DNA from: Nocardioides okcheonensis
GTDB lineage: Bacteria > Actinomycetota > Actinomycetes > Propionibacteriales > Nocardioidaceae
Assembly (NCBI RefSeq): GCF_020991065.1
Contig: NZ_CP087710.1
Coordinates: forward strand, 372,001 to 436,000
DNA length: 64,000 nucleotides
Direction of reading: 5' to 3'
The notes beneath the pieces were generated by a model that saw only the letters and a list, made by a program, of their open reading frames with translations, was not told the origin of the DNA and made no database searches. Made by a program: the position numbers and the translations under genes. Shown one piece after another: positions 1 through 8,715 of this stretch. Positions within the stretch are counted from its first letter, which is position 1. Every line of letters begins with the position of its first letter.

Positions 1-662
1 GCGGCCACCTGCCCGACGGCTCGCCGATCGCGGTCAAGGAGGCGGTCATGCCGTTCGACCGGTTCAAGACCGCCGACGGCCGCACCGTCGACGCGCTGCT
101 CGGTCCCGAGATGCGCTCGACCGGCGAGGTGATGGGCTTCGACGCCGTGTTCGGCACGGCGTTCGCCAAGGCGCAGGCCGCGGCCTACGGCTCGCTGCCG
201 CTGTCGGGGCGGGTCTTCGTGTCGGTCGCCAACCGCGACAAGCGGCACATGGTCTTCCCGGTCAAGCAGATCGCCGACATGGGCTTCGAGATCCTCGCCA
301 CCGCCGGTACGGCCGAGGTGCTGCGCCGCAACGGCGTGCAGGCCACGGTCGTGCGCAAGCAGTCCGAGGGCGAGGGTCCCGACGGCGAGAAGACGATCGT
401 CGGCAAGATCCTCGACCGCGAGGTCGACCTGGTGATCAACACGCCGCACGGCGCCACCAGCGGCGGCTCGCCGCGCGCCGACGGCTACGAGATCCGTACG
501 GCCGCGGTGCTCACCGACATCCCCTGCATCACGACGATCCAGGGCCTCGGCGCCGCCGTGCAGGGCCTGGAGGCGATGCGGCGCGGCGACATCGGCGTGC
601 GCTCGCTGCAGGACTGGGCGGCGCTCGGCGCCGCGGCGAACGGCGGGACGACCCCGGCGTGA
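1..662 (+). CDS. carB: Carbamoyl-phosphate synthase large chain, C-terminal part (gene starts before the window)
   Basis: The reading frame is open from base 3 and ends in TGA at 660-662, so only about the last 219 residues are visible. They begin with [12 protein letters not shown], the end of the second ATP-grasp (carbamoyl-phosphate forming) half, and continue into the C-terminal MGS-like allosteric domain ([13 protein letters not shown], then [13 protein letters not shown]). The enzyme makes carbamoyl phosphate from glutamine, bicarbonate and 2 ATP with CarA for pyrimidine and arginine synthesis. The stop overlaps the GTG start of pyrD by 4 bases, indicating a translationally coupled pyrimidine operon. 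The N-terminal part cannot be judged. Confidence 0.95.
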   Translation, partial: GHLPDGSPIAVKEAVMPFDRFKTADGRTVDALLGPEMRSTGEVMGFDAVFGTAFAKAQAAAYGSLPLSGRVFVSVANRDKRHMVFPVKQIADMGFEILATAGTAEVLRRNGVQATVVRKQSEGEGPDGEKTIVGKILDREVDLVINTPHGATSGGSPRADGYEIRTAAVLTDIPCITTIQGLGAAVQGLEAMRRGDIGVRSLQDWAALGAAANGGTTPA

Positions 663-1711
663 GGCCCTACGACGTCCTCTTCGAGCGGGCCCTCACCCGG
701 GTCGACCCCGAGCGGATCCACCACGCCGCCTTCCGGGCCATCCGGGCGGCCGCGCCGGTGACGAGCCGGCTCGTCGGCGCGCCGCTGGAGCGCCGGGTCG
801 GCGCACCTGCGCAGGTGCGGGCGCTCGGGCTGACCTTCCCGCACCCGCTCGGCCTCGCCGCCGGCTTCGACAAGAACGCCGTCGGCATCGACGGGCTCGC
901 GGCGCTGGGCTTCGGGCACGTCGAGATCGGGACCGTCACCGGCGAGGCGCAGCCCGGCAACCCCACGCCGCGGCTCTTCCGGCTCACCGACGACCACGCC
1001 ATCGTCAACCGGATGGGGTTCAACAACGACGGCGCGGAGGTCGTGGCCCGCCGCCTCGCCGCGTGGCGCAGCGGCGGCGGCTCGACGATCCTCGGTGTCA
1101 ACATCGGCAAGACCAAGGTCGTGCCCGAGGAGGACGCGGTCCGCGACTACGAGAAGTCGGCCGGCCTGCTGGCCCCCTACGCCGACTACCTCGTGGTCAA
1201 CGTCTCCTCGCCCAACACGCCCGGCCTGCGCGACCTCCAGGCGGTCGAGAAGCTCGAGCCCCTCCTGGCCGCCGTGCGCCGTCGCGCCGACGAGGTGCGC
1301 CCGGACCACCGCGTCCCGCTGCTGGTGAAGATCGCCCCGGACCTCAGCGACGACGACGTCCTCGCGGTCGCCGACCTCGCGGTCGCCTCCGGCCTGGACG
1401 GCGTCATCGCCACCAACACGACCATCGGCCGCGACGGCCTCGCCACGGCAGCCGAGGAGGTCGAGCGGGTCGGCGCCGGCGGTCTCAGCGGCCGACCGCT
1501 GACCGCCCGGTCGGAGCAGGTCGTGCGGATGCTGCGCGACCGGGTCGGCCCCGACCTGACGCTGGTGGGCGTCGGGGGCATCACCACCGTCGACGACGCC
1601 CGGCGCCGGCTGGCCGCGGGCGCCGACCTGCTGCAGGGCTACACCGGCTTCGTCTACGAGGGCCCGCTGTGGGCCCGCCGCATCGTGCGGGGGCTGGTCG
1701 CGGGTGGCTGA
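659..1711 (+). CDS. pyrD: Dihydroorotate dehydrogenase, quinone-dependent (class 2)
   Basis: This 350-residue protein oxidises dihydroorotate to orotate, passing electrons to membrane quinone through FMN. Class 2 marks are present: the N-terminal membrane-association extension, [10 protein letters not shown], the [11 protein letters not shown] stretch, and [11 protein letters not shown] carrying the class-2 catalytic serine. [12 protein letters not shown] and the FMN-phosphate glycines in GVGGI follow. The GTG start overlaps the carB stop (GTGA). The gene looks intact and normal in length, so it should provide the pathway's activity by itself, which matters for reading the next two genes. Confidence 0.95.
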   Translation: MRPYDVLFERALTRVDPERIHHAAFRAIRAAAPVTSRLVGAPLERRVGAPAQVRALGLTFPHPLGLAAGFDKNAVGIDGLAALGFGHVEIGTVTGEAQPGNPTPRLFRLTDDHAIVNRMGFNNDGAEVVARRLAAWRSGGGSTILGVNIGKTKVVPEEDAVRDYEKSAGLLAPYADYLVVNVSSPNTPGLRDLQAVEKLEPLLAAVRRRADEVRPDHRVPLLVKIAPDLSDDDVLAVADLAVASGLDGVIATNTTIGRDGLATAAEEVERVGAGGLSGRPLTARSEQVVRMLRDRVGPDLTLVGVGGITTVDDARRRLAAGADLLQGYTGFVYEGPLWARRIVRGLVAGG

Positions 1712-2543
1712 CCGGGTGGCGGCCGGGCCGCACGAGCCCGTTCACGTCGTGGGGGAGGTGGTCGCCACCAAGCGGGTCGGCGCCTACCGCCACCTCACGC
1801 TCGCCGCCCCCGGCGTGCCCGAGCGGTTCCGCGCCGGCACCTTCGTCGCCGTGAGCGTGCCCGGGCACACCGCACGCCGTGCGCTGTGGGTGCACCGCGT
1901 GCGGGCCTCCAGCGCGTACGGCCCCACCCTCGACGTGGTCGTCGAGCCCACCGGCCCCGGCACCACCTGGCTGGCCACCCAGCCCGTCGGCACCCCGGTC
2001 ACCCTCACCGGCCCGCTCGGCCGGGCGTTCGCGCTGCCCAAGGACCCGGTGGCCTGCCTGCTCGTCGGTGAGGGCTACGCCGCGGCGCCGATGTTCCCGC
2101 TCGCCGAGCGGCTCCGCGAGCGCGGCTGCGCGGTCTCGCTCGTCGTGTCCGCGCCCGACGAGGCCCGCCTGCTGTCGGCGCTGGAGGCGCGTCGCTCCGC
2201 CCGGTCGGTCACCGTGCTCACCGCCGACGGGTCGGTCGGGCGTCGCGGGTCGGTCGCCGACCACGTCGACGAGCTGGTGGCCCGCGACGTCGACGTCGTC
2301 TACGCCGCCGGCCCGGCCCCGGTGCTGCACGCCGTCGCGGCGGCGGCCGAGCGGCACGGCGCCTGGAGCCAGGTCGCCGTCGAGGTCGCCACGCCCTGCG
2401 GGACGGGCCTGTGCCACGGCTGCCCGCTGCCGGTCGTCGGGGAGGACTCCGTGGACCGCGTCGTCCGTGCCTGCACGGAGGGCCCGGTGGTCCGCGGCGA
2501 CCGCGTCCGCTGGGCGGCCCTGACCACCCCGGGGCCCCGATGA
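1704..2543 (+). CDS. PyrK-like dihydroorotate dehydrogenase electron-transfer subunit
   Basis: A 279-residue ferredoxin-reductase-type flavoprotein. The N-terminal half is an FAD-binding beta barrel ([10 protein letters not shown] in the place of the PyrK flavin motif). A nucleotide-binding segment [13 protein letters not shown] follows, and the C-terminus has four cysteines in CGTGLCHGC plus RACTEG, the [2Fe-2S] pattern of PyrK. In class 1B enzymes PyrK passes electrons from the PyrD FMN to NAD. Its GTG start overlaps the pyrD stop by 8 bases and its stop overlaps the next start (ATGA). Its usual partner, the next gene, appears defective, so this protein may be a relic or may serve another acceptor. 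Confidence 0.8.
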   Translation: MADRVAAGPHEPVHVVGEVVATKRVGAYRHLTLAAPGVPERFRAGTFVAVSVPGHTARRALWVHRVRASSAYGPTLDVVVEPTGPGTTWLATQPVGTPVTLTGPLGRAFALPKDPVACLLVGEGYAAAPMFPLAERLRERGCAVSLVVSAPDEARLLSALEARRSARSVTVLTADGSVGRRGSVADHVDELVARDVDVVYAAGPAPVLHAVAAAAERHGAWSQVAVEVATPCGTGLCHGCPLPVVGEDSVDRVVRACTEGPVVRGDRVRWAALTTPGPR

Positions 2544-3381
2544 GCACCGGGATCCGGGGACCGGTCATGGTCGCTGCGGGCTGCGGCGGCACCGGCCGCG
2601 AGCTCGCCGCTTACGCGGGCCCCGACGGCCTGGCCGGCCTGCCCCTCGTGACCCGGTCGCTCACCCTCGACCCGCGTCCCGCCGCCACCGACCCCCGCGT
2701 GGTGGAGGTCCCCGGCGGCCTGCTCCACGACGTCCGCCTCCCCAACCCCGGCCTCAAGCACTTCCTCGCCACCGAGCTGCCGTGGCTGGTGCGCGCCGGT
2801 GTCGAGGTCGTCGTGTCGATCGCCGGCTCCACGATGGGGGAGTACGCCGACCTCGCCCGCCGGCTCTCCCGTGCCCCCGGCGTGGCGGGACTCGAGGTCC
2901 ACCTCGGCTCGCCGGACGACGTGGCCGCCGGGGTGTTCGAGACCCGCGAGCCGTTCCACGCCGCCAGCGTCGTGGCGGCGGTGCGCCGCGAGTTCCCGAC
3001 CGACCGCCCCGTCCTCGCCAAGCTCCGCCCCGACGTCTCGCGGGTCGTCGAGGGCGCCCGCGCGTGCCACGAGGCCGGGGCCAGCGCCGTGGTCCTCGGC
3101 AGCGCCGTCCCGGCCGCGCTGCGACGGCCGGTCCGCCGGGCTCGGCGGTCCCGATGGCCGGTCCGGTCGCCCTGCGGTGCGTGCTCGCGGTCGTGCGGGC
3201 CCTGCCCGACGTCCCGGTCGTCGCCTGCGGCGGCGTGCACGACGTGGCGTCCGCGCTCACCTACCTCGACGCCGGGGCCGTCGCCGTGCAGGTCGGCTCC
3301 GCGCTGCTCCACGACCCCACCACCGTGACCCGGCTGCGGGCCGACCTCGCAGCCCGGCTCGATCCCCAGGAGGACGCATGA
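2540..3381 (+). pseudogene. Degenerate, frameshifted class 1B-like dihydroorotate dehydrogenase paralogue
   Basis: The start ATG at 2540 overlaps the pyrK-like stop. Frame 2 encodes a PyrDB-like barrel (GPVMVAAGCGGTGRELA, LPNPGLKHFL, VVSIAGSTM) up to about base 3121. The family sequence then continues in frame 1 (AVPMAGPVALRCVLAVV, VACGGVHD, VAVQVGSALL) to the TGA at 3379-3381, so one base is missing near 3119-3123. Independently, catalytic motifs are eroded: the NxSCPN motif reads HLGSPD (no active-site Cys, both Asn lost), and VTKS reads VTRS. About 280 residues if the frame is joined. Either a decaying paralogue or a non-catalytic partner with a sequencing error; pyrD upstream is intact. 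Confidence 0.75.
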
Positions 3382-4202
3382 CCCCGTTCGGCACCCGGCT
3401 GGCGCACGCGATCGAGGAGCGTGGCCGGTTCTGCGTCGGCATCGACCCGCACGCCGCGCTGCTCCACGAGTGGGGCCTCGGTGACGACGTGGCGTCGCTC
3501 GAGCGGTTCGCGCTGACGGTCGTCGAGGCGGTCGCTCCCGTGGTCGGGGTGGTCAAGCCGCAGAGCGCCTTCTACGAGCGCTTCGGCAGCCGGGGCGTCG
3601 CCGTGCTGGAGCGGGTGGTCGCGGAGTCGCGCGCCGCCGGCGCGCTCGTGCTGCTCGACGTCAAGCGCGGCGACATCGGCTCCACCAGCCAGGCCTACGC
3701 CGACGCCTACCTCCACCCGACCTCACCTCTGGCGTGCGACGCGATCACCGCCAGCCCCTACCTCGGGTTCGGCTCCCTCGACCCGATGGTCGAGTCGTGC
3801 CGCCGCCACGGCGCCGGGCTCTTCGTGCTCGCGCTCACCTCCAACGAGGAAGGGCCGGAGGTGCAGCACGCCCGGACGGCCGACGGCACGGTCGCAGGCA
3901 CCGTGCTGCGGCACCTGCGCGACCTCAACGCCGGCGTCGAGCCGGTGGGGTCCTTCGGTGCGGTGGTCGGCGCGACCATCGGGGAGACGGGGGAGGACCT
4001 CGACGTCAACGGCCCGCTGCTGGTCCCCGGCTACGGCGCCCAGGGCGGCACCGTGGCCGACCTCGAGCGGATCCTCGGGCGGGCCGCGCGGTGGGCGCTG
4101 CCGAGCTCGAGCCGCGAGGTGCTGCGCGCCGGGCCCGACGTCACGGCCCTGCGCGAGGCCGCGCTGCGCGGCAACGACGCCGTGCGAGGGTTGGGGGCGT
4201 GA
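3378..4202 (+). CDS. pyrF: Orotidine 5'-phosphate decarboxylase (actinobacterial type)
   Basis: This 274-residue protein makes UMP from OMP, the last step of de novo UMP synthesis. The catalytic Asp-Lys-Asp array is seen in LLDVKRGDIGSTSQAYA; the N-terminus has FCVGIDPH and the phosphate-binding end has LVPGYGAQGG. The length and the GDIGSTSQAYA form match the longer group of PyrF known from actinobacteria. The ATG at 3378 follows AGGAGG and overlaps the stop of the frameshifted pyrD paralogue; longer in-frame starts upstream would run through that gene. Last pyrimidine gene of the operon. Confidence 0.95.
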   Translation: MTPFGTRLAHAIEERGRFCVGIDPHAALLHEWGLGDDVASLERFALTVVEAVAPVVGVVKPQSAFYERFGSRGVAVLERVVAESRAAGALVLLDVKRGDIGSTSQAYADAYLHPTSPLACDAITASPYLGFGSLDPMVESCRRHGAGLFVLALTSNEEGPEVQHARTADGTVAGTVLRHLRDLNAGVEPVGSFGAVVGATIGETGEDLDVNGPLLVPGYGAQGGTVADLERILGRAARWALPSSSREVLRAGPDVTALREAALRGNDAVRGLGA

Positions 4203-4642
4203 CACCGGTCCGCCTGCTCCTCGCCGCCCTCGCGCTCCCGCTGGCCGCCGGGGCCTGCTCGGACGACCCGCAGGCCGACTACTGCGACGCCGTGCGCGCG
4301 CACCAGGCCGACCTCACCGAGGTCGCGGCCTCCGACGACGCGGGTGCCCTCCTCGACGCGCTCGACGCCTACGACGACCTCGCGGACCGGGCGCCCCGCG
4401 ACGTCGCCGACGACTGGGAGGCGGTGGTGACGCCGCTGCACGGCCTGGACGACGTCCTCGCCGAGCACGACGTGGACCCCTCGTCGTACTCCGCCGAGGA
4501 CCCGCCGGCCGGGCTAGACGCGACCGTGCGGCGCGACATCGAGGCCGCCGCCCGCGAGGTGGGGTCCGAGCGCACCGTCACCGCGATGGCGGCCGTGGAG
4601 CAGCACGCCCTCGACGTCTGCGGGACCCCGCTCGCCCGCTGA
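4199..4642 (+). CDS. Small predicted lipoprotein of unknown function
   Basis: The GTG at 4199 overlaps the pyrF stop (GTGA), giving 147 residues. The N-terminus has a short basic-hydrophobic signal (VRLLLAALALPLAAGAC) ending in a cysteine; the lipobox is imperfect (AGAC rather than LAGC), so lipidation is likely but not certain. The mature part is acidic and helical-looking with two further cysteines (DYC near the start, DVCGTP at the end) that could form a disulfide outside the cell. No family was recognised. It sits at the end of the pyrimidine operon, but nothing shows a link to nucleotide metabolism. Confidence 0.7.
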   Translation: MTPVRLLLAALALPLAAGACSDDPQADYCDAVRAHQADLTEVAASDDAGALLDALDAYDDLADRAPRDVADDWEAVVTPLHGLDDVLAEHDVDPSSYSAEDPPAGLDATVRRDIEAAAREVGSERTVTAMAAVEQHALDVCGTPLAR

Positions 4643-4698
4643 CCGGACGGCACCCGCATGGTGAAGATCACCTCGTCGGGGGCCGGGCGGCGGCTCGA

Positions 4699-4728
4699 TT
4701 GCCTGCCTCCGCCGGACCTGACTAGATT
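4699..4728 (+). promoter_or_regulatory. Promoter of mihF-gmk-rpoZ
   Basis: TTGCCT at 4699-4704 and TAGATT at 4723-4728 are separated by 18 bases, a good sigma-70-type match. Transcription should start near 4735, leaving a leader of about 33 bases with a ribosome site (AAGGA, 4755-4759) before the GTG at 4768. Unlike most promoters here it is not leaderless. Confidence 0.6.
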
Positions 4729-4767
4729 GACCCGCACCCGCCGCCCCCTCCGAGAAGGACAGCTTTC

Positions 4768-5091
4768 GTGGCCTTGCCCCCTCTGACGCCCGAGCAGCGC
4801 CAGGCAGCCCTCGACAAGGCTGCGGCCTCGCGCCGTGAGCGCGCCGAGGTCAAGAACCGCCTGAAGAACTCCGGGGGCTCGATCCTCGACGTCCTCGCCG
4901 AGGGCCAGACCAACGAGGTCATCGGCAAGATGCGCGTCGTCGAGCTGCTCCAGTCGGTCCCCGGCCTGGGCCGGGTGCGCGCGCGCCAGGTCATGGAGCG
5001 CCTCAACATCGCCGAGAGCCGCCGCGTCCGCGGGCTCGGGGTCAAGCAGATCGCTGCGCTCGAGCGCGAGTTCGGCCCCGACGCGTCGTGA
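4768..5091 (+). CDS. mihF: Actinobacterial integration host factor
   Basis: A 107-residue nucleoid protein of the actinobacterial IHF family, unrelated in fold to proteobacterial IHF. A charged N-terminal helix ([16 protein letters not shown]) leads into a helix-two-turn-helix DNA-binding core with the hairpin [16 protein letters not shown] and a final basic segment [10 protein letters not shown]. It binds DNA without strong sequence preference and affects supercoiling and integrase reactions in relatives. GTG start 9 bases after AAGGA. The stop overlaps the gmk start by 3 bases; mihF-gmk-rpoZ order is conserved in actinobacteria. Confidence 0.93.
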   Translation: MALPPLTPEQRQAALDKAAASRRERAEVKNRLKNSGGSILDVLAEGQTNEVIGKMRVVELLQSVPGLGRVRARQVMERLNIAESRRVRGLGVKQIAALEREFGPDAS

Positions 5092-5687
5092 CCGGACCCG
5101 CAGCAGGCACCGCCCCGGGTCGCTCACGGCTGATCGTGCTCGCCGGGCCCACCGCCGTCGGCAAGGGCACCGTCGCCGCCGCCGTGCGCGAGACCCACCC
5201 CGAGGTCTGGATCTCGGTCTCCGCCACCACCCGCGCCCCGCGCCCCGGCGAGGAGAACGGCGTCCACTACTGGTTCGTCTCCGACGAGGAGTTCGACGCC
5301 ATGGTCGACAAGGGCGACCTCCTCGAGTGGGCCGTCGTCCACAAGGCCGCGCGCTACGGCACCCCGCGCGGGCCCGTCGACCTCGCGCTGGCCTCCGGGC
5401 ACCCGGCGATGCTCGAGATCGACCTGCAGGGTGCCCGCCAGGTGCGCGAGACCATGCCCGAGGCGCTGTTCGTGTTCCTCAAGCCGCCGTCGTGGGACGA
5501 GCTCGTACGCCGCCTGGTCGGTCGCGGCACCGAGACCGAGGCCGAGCGGGAGCGGCGCCTCGAGACCGCGCGCGAGGAGCTCGCCGCCGAGCCCGAGTTC
5601 GACGTGACCATCGTCAACCACGAAGTTCACGCTGCCGCCGACGAGTTGGTAGCCTTGATGGTCGGACCCGTTCCGCCCACCCCCTGA
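5088..5687 (+). CDS. gmk: Guanylate kinase
   Basis: A 199-residue enzyme converting GMP to GDP with ATP. The P-loop is GPTAVGKGT close to the N-terminus; the GMP-binding segment has [19 protein letters not shown], and [16 protein letters not shown] and the lid region [18 protein letters not shown] follow. GTG start overlapping the mihF stop (GTGA). Normal family length. Co-transcribed with rpoZ 28 bases downstream, linking nucleotide pools with RNA polymerase assembly as in many bacteria. Confidence 0.96.
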   Translation: MTGPAAGTAPGRSRLIVLAGPTAVGKGTVAAAVRETHPEVWISVSATTRAPRPGEENGVHYWFVSDEEFDAMVDKGDLLEWAVVHKAARYGTPRGPVDLALASGHPAMLEIDLQGARQVRETMPEALFVFLKPPSWDELVRRLVGRGTETEAERERRLETAREELAAEPEFDVTIVNHEVHAAADELVALMVGPVPPTP

Positions 5688-5715
5688 CGAACACGACTAG
5701 CGAGGCACCCACACC

Positions 5716-6030
5716 GTGGCTTCTCCCACCATCGCCGCCGAGGGCGTGACCAACCCCTCGATCGACGACCTGCTCACCAAGACCGACAGCAAGTACAAGC
5801 TGGTGCTCTACAGCGCCCAGCGGGCTCGCCAGATCAACGCGTACTACTCCCAGCTCGGCGAGGGCCTGCTGGAGTACGTCGGCCCGCTCGTCGACACCCA
5901 CGTGCAGGAGAAGCCGCTCTCGATCGCCCTGCGCGAGATCAACGACGACCTCCTGACCTGCGAGGACATCGACCCCGCCGCCGAGGCCGCTGCTGCCGAG
6001 GCTGCCGCCGCCGGCGACGCCACGGAGTGA
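5716..6030 (+). CDS. rpoZ: RNA polymerase omega subunit
   Basis: A 104-residue small subunit that helps beta-prime fold and assemble. Conserved core: [18 protein letters not shown], then the helix [12 protein letters not shown] and the block [10 protein letters not shown]. The C-terminal tail is an alanine/glutamate-rich low-complexity stretch, typical of actinobacterial omega. GTG start at 5716, 28 bases after gmk; coaBC follows 13 bases downstream. Confidence 0.95.
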   Translation: MASPTIAAEGVTNPSIDDLLTKTDSKYKLVLYSAQRARQINAYYSQLGEGLLEYVGPLVDTHVQEKPLSIALREINDDLLTCEDIDPAAEAAAAEAAAAGDATE

Positions 6031-6043
6031 CGCGGGCCAGGCG

Positions 6044-7279
6044 ATGAGCCAGGAGGCGCGTCCCGCGCCGAGGGTCGTCCTGGGGGTCGCCGGCGGTATC
6101 GCGGCCTACAAGGCCTGCGAGCTGCTGCGACGCTTCACCGAGTCCGGCCACGACGTCACCGTCGTGCCCACCGCCGCGGCGCTGGAGTTCGTCGGCGCCC
6201 CGACGTGGGCCGCGCTGTCCGGCAAACCCGTCGCCACCGACGTGTGGGACGGCGTCCACGAGGTGCCGCACGTGCGCATCGGCCAGCAGGCCGACCTCGT
6301 GGTCGTCGCCCCGGCGACGGCCGACCTGCTCGCCCGGGCGGCCCACGGGCTGGCCGACGACCTGCTCACCAACACGCTGCTCACCGCCCGCTGCCCGGTG
6401 GTGTTCGCCCCGGCGATGCACACCGAGATGTGGGAGCACCCCGCCACCCAGGCCAACGTCGCCACGCTGCGGGCCCGCGGCGCCGTCGTGGTGGAGCCCG
6501 CCGAGGGCCGGCTCACCGGCGCCGACACCGGCAAGGGTCGCCTGCCCGACCCGGCCGAGATCTTCGAGCTGGCGCTGGGCGTGCTCGAGCGCGGACACGG
6601 CGCGCCGCAGGACCTCGCCGGCCGCAAGGTCGTGGTGTCCGCCGGCGGCACCCGCGAGTACCTCGACCCCGTGCGCTTCCTCGGCAACCGGTCCTCCGGC
6701 CGCCAAGGGCACGCGCTGGCCCGCGCCGCGGCCGCGCGGGGCGCCCACGTCACGCTGGTCAGCGCCAACGTCTCGCTGCCCGACCCGGCCGGCGTCAGCG
6801 TGGTGCGGGTCGAGACCACCGCCGACCTGCGCGAGGCCGTCCTGGCGGCGACCGCGACCGCCGACGCGGTCGTGATGGCCGCCGCCCCGGCCGACTTCCG
6901 TCCCACCGCGGTCAGCGACGCCAAGATCAAGAAGGCCGCCGACGGGTCGGCCCCGCACATCGAGCTGGCCCAGAACCCGGACGTGCTCGCCGAGATCTCC
7001 CACGACCGCGCCCGCCCCGGCGCCGTGATCGTCGGCTTCGCCGCCGAGACCGGTGACGACACCGGCTCGGTGCTCGAGCTGGGGCGCGCCAAGCTGGCCC
7101 GCAAGGGCTGCGACCTGCTGGTCGTCAACGACGTCAGCGGGGGAGCGGTCTTCGGCAGCGCCGACAACGAGGCCGTGATCCTCGCCGCCGACGGCGCCGA
7201 GGTCGAGGTGCCCCGCGGCAGCAAGACCACCCTCGCCCACGTCATCTGGGACGAGGTCGTGCGGCGCGTCGCCGACTGA
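6044..7279 (+). CDS. coaBC: Bifunctional phosphopantothenoylcysteine decarboxylase / phosphopantothenate-cysteine ligase
   Basis: A 411-residue fused coenzyme A enzyme. The N-terminal CoaC flavoprotein half (about residues 1-185) shows GVAGGIAAYKACELLR, VVAPATADLLAR and APAMHTEMW. The C-terminal CoaB ligase half shows VVSAGGTREYLDPVRF, the NRSSGRQG nucleotide site, AAAPADF, KIKK and QNPDVL. It adds cysteine to phosphopantothenate using CTP and decarboxylates the product. ATG start, 13 bases after rpoZ. The rpoZ-coaBC-metK order is usual in actinobacteria. Confidence 0.96.
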   Translation: MSQEARPAPRVVLGVAGGIAAYKACELLRRFTESGHDVTVVPTAAALEFVGAPTWAALSGKPVATDVWDGVHEVPHVRIGQQADLVVVAPATADLLARAAHGLADDLLTNTLLTARCPVVFAPAMHTEMWEHPATQANVATLRARGAVVVEPAEGRLTGADTGKGRLPDPAEIFELALGVLERGHGAPQDLAGRKVVVSAGGTREYLDPVRFLGNRSSGRQGHALARAAAARGAHVTLVSANVSLPDPAGVSVVRVETTADLREAVLAATATADAVVMAAAPADFRPTAVSDAKIKKAADGSAPHIELAQNPDVLAEISHDRARPGAVIVGFAAETGDDTGSVLELGRAKLARKGCDLLVVNDVSGGAVFGSADNEAVILAADGAEVEVPRGSKTTLAHVIWDEVVRRVAD

Positions 7280-7308
7280 GACGGGCGTCCCGGATGCCGG
7301 GCACCGGG

Positions 7309-7314
7309 TAGATT
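7309..7314 (+). promoter_or_regulatory. Likely -10 box of metK
   Basis: TAGATT lies 37 bases before the metK GTG, predicting a leader of about 31 bases. No clear -35 is visible and the gap (7280-7351) is too short to hold a SAM riboswitch. Read-through from coaBC is also possible. Confidence 0.4.
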
Positions 7315-7351
7315 TGAAGTCAACTGATCCACACGAGAATCGAGATCCAAC

Positions 7352-8554
<1,203 letters not shown>

Positions 8555-8580
8555 GGCCACCCGCACGACCGCACCACCGA

Positions 8581-8608
8581 CAGGACCCCCGCCCCGGCGG
8601 GGGTCCTG
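8581..8608 (+). terminator. Strong hairpin terminator after metK
   Basis: A perfect 13-bp stem (CAGGACCCCCGCC with its complement) around a 2-base gap, 26 bases after the metK stop. There is no long T run, as is common for actinobacterial terminators. Confidence 0.75.
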
Positions 8609-8662
8609 CTCGTTCCGGGGTAAATCCGTGCGAACCCCTCGTGGCGGCCCGGCCGGCAGTCC

Positions 8663-8668
8663 TACGCT
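8663..8668 (+). promoter_or_regulatory. Possible -10 box of the secreted metalloprotease gene
   Basis: TACGCT 47 bases before the ATG fits TANNNT and would leave a leader with the purine-rich site GGGCGGAG (8703-8710). No convincing -35 is seen, so this is tentative. Confidence 0.3.
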
Positions 8669-8715
8669 TCCGTGGCGCAACGGGGGGTCTGGCGCACGAC
8701 AGGGCGGAGACCCGG

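Noticed and set aside
4655..4675. Small GGTGA/TCACC hairpin after the lipoprotein gene
   Set aside because: Only 5 bp with a 3-base loop; expected by chance in GC-rich DNA.
7280..7351. Possible SAM riboswitch before metK
   Set aside because: The gap is only 72 bases, and no SAM aptamer core is visible.
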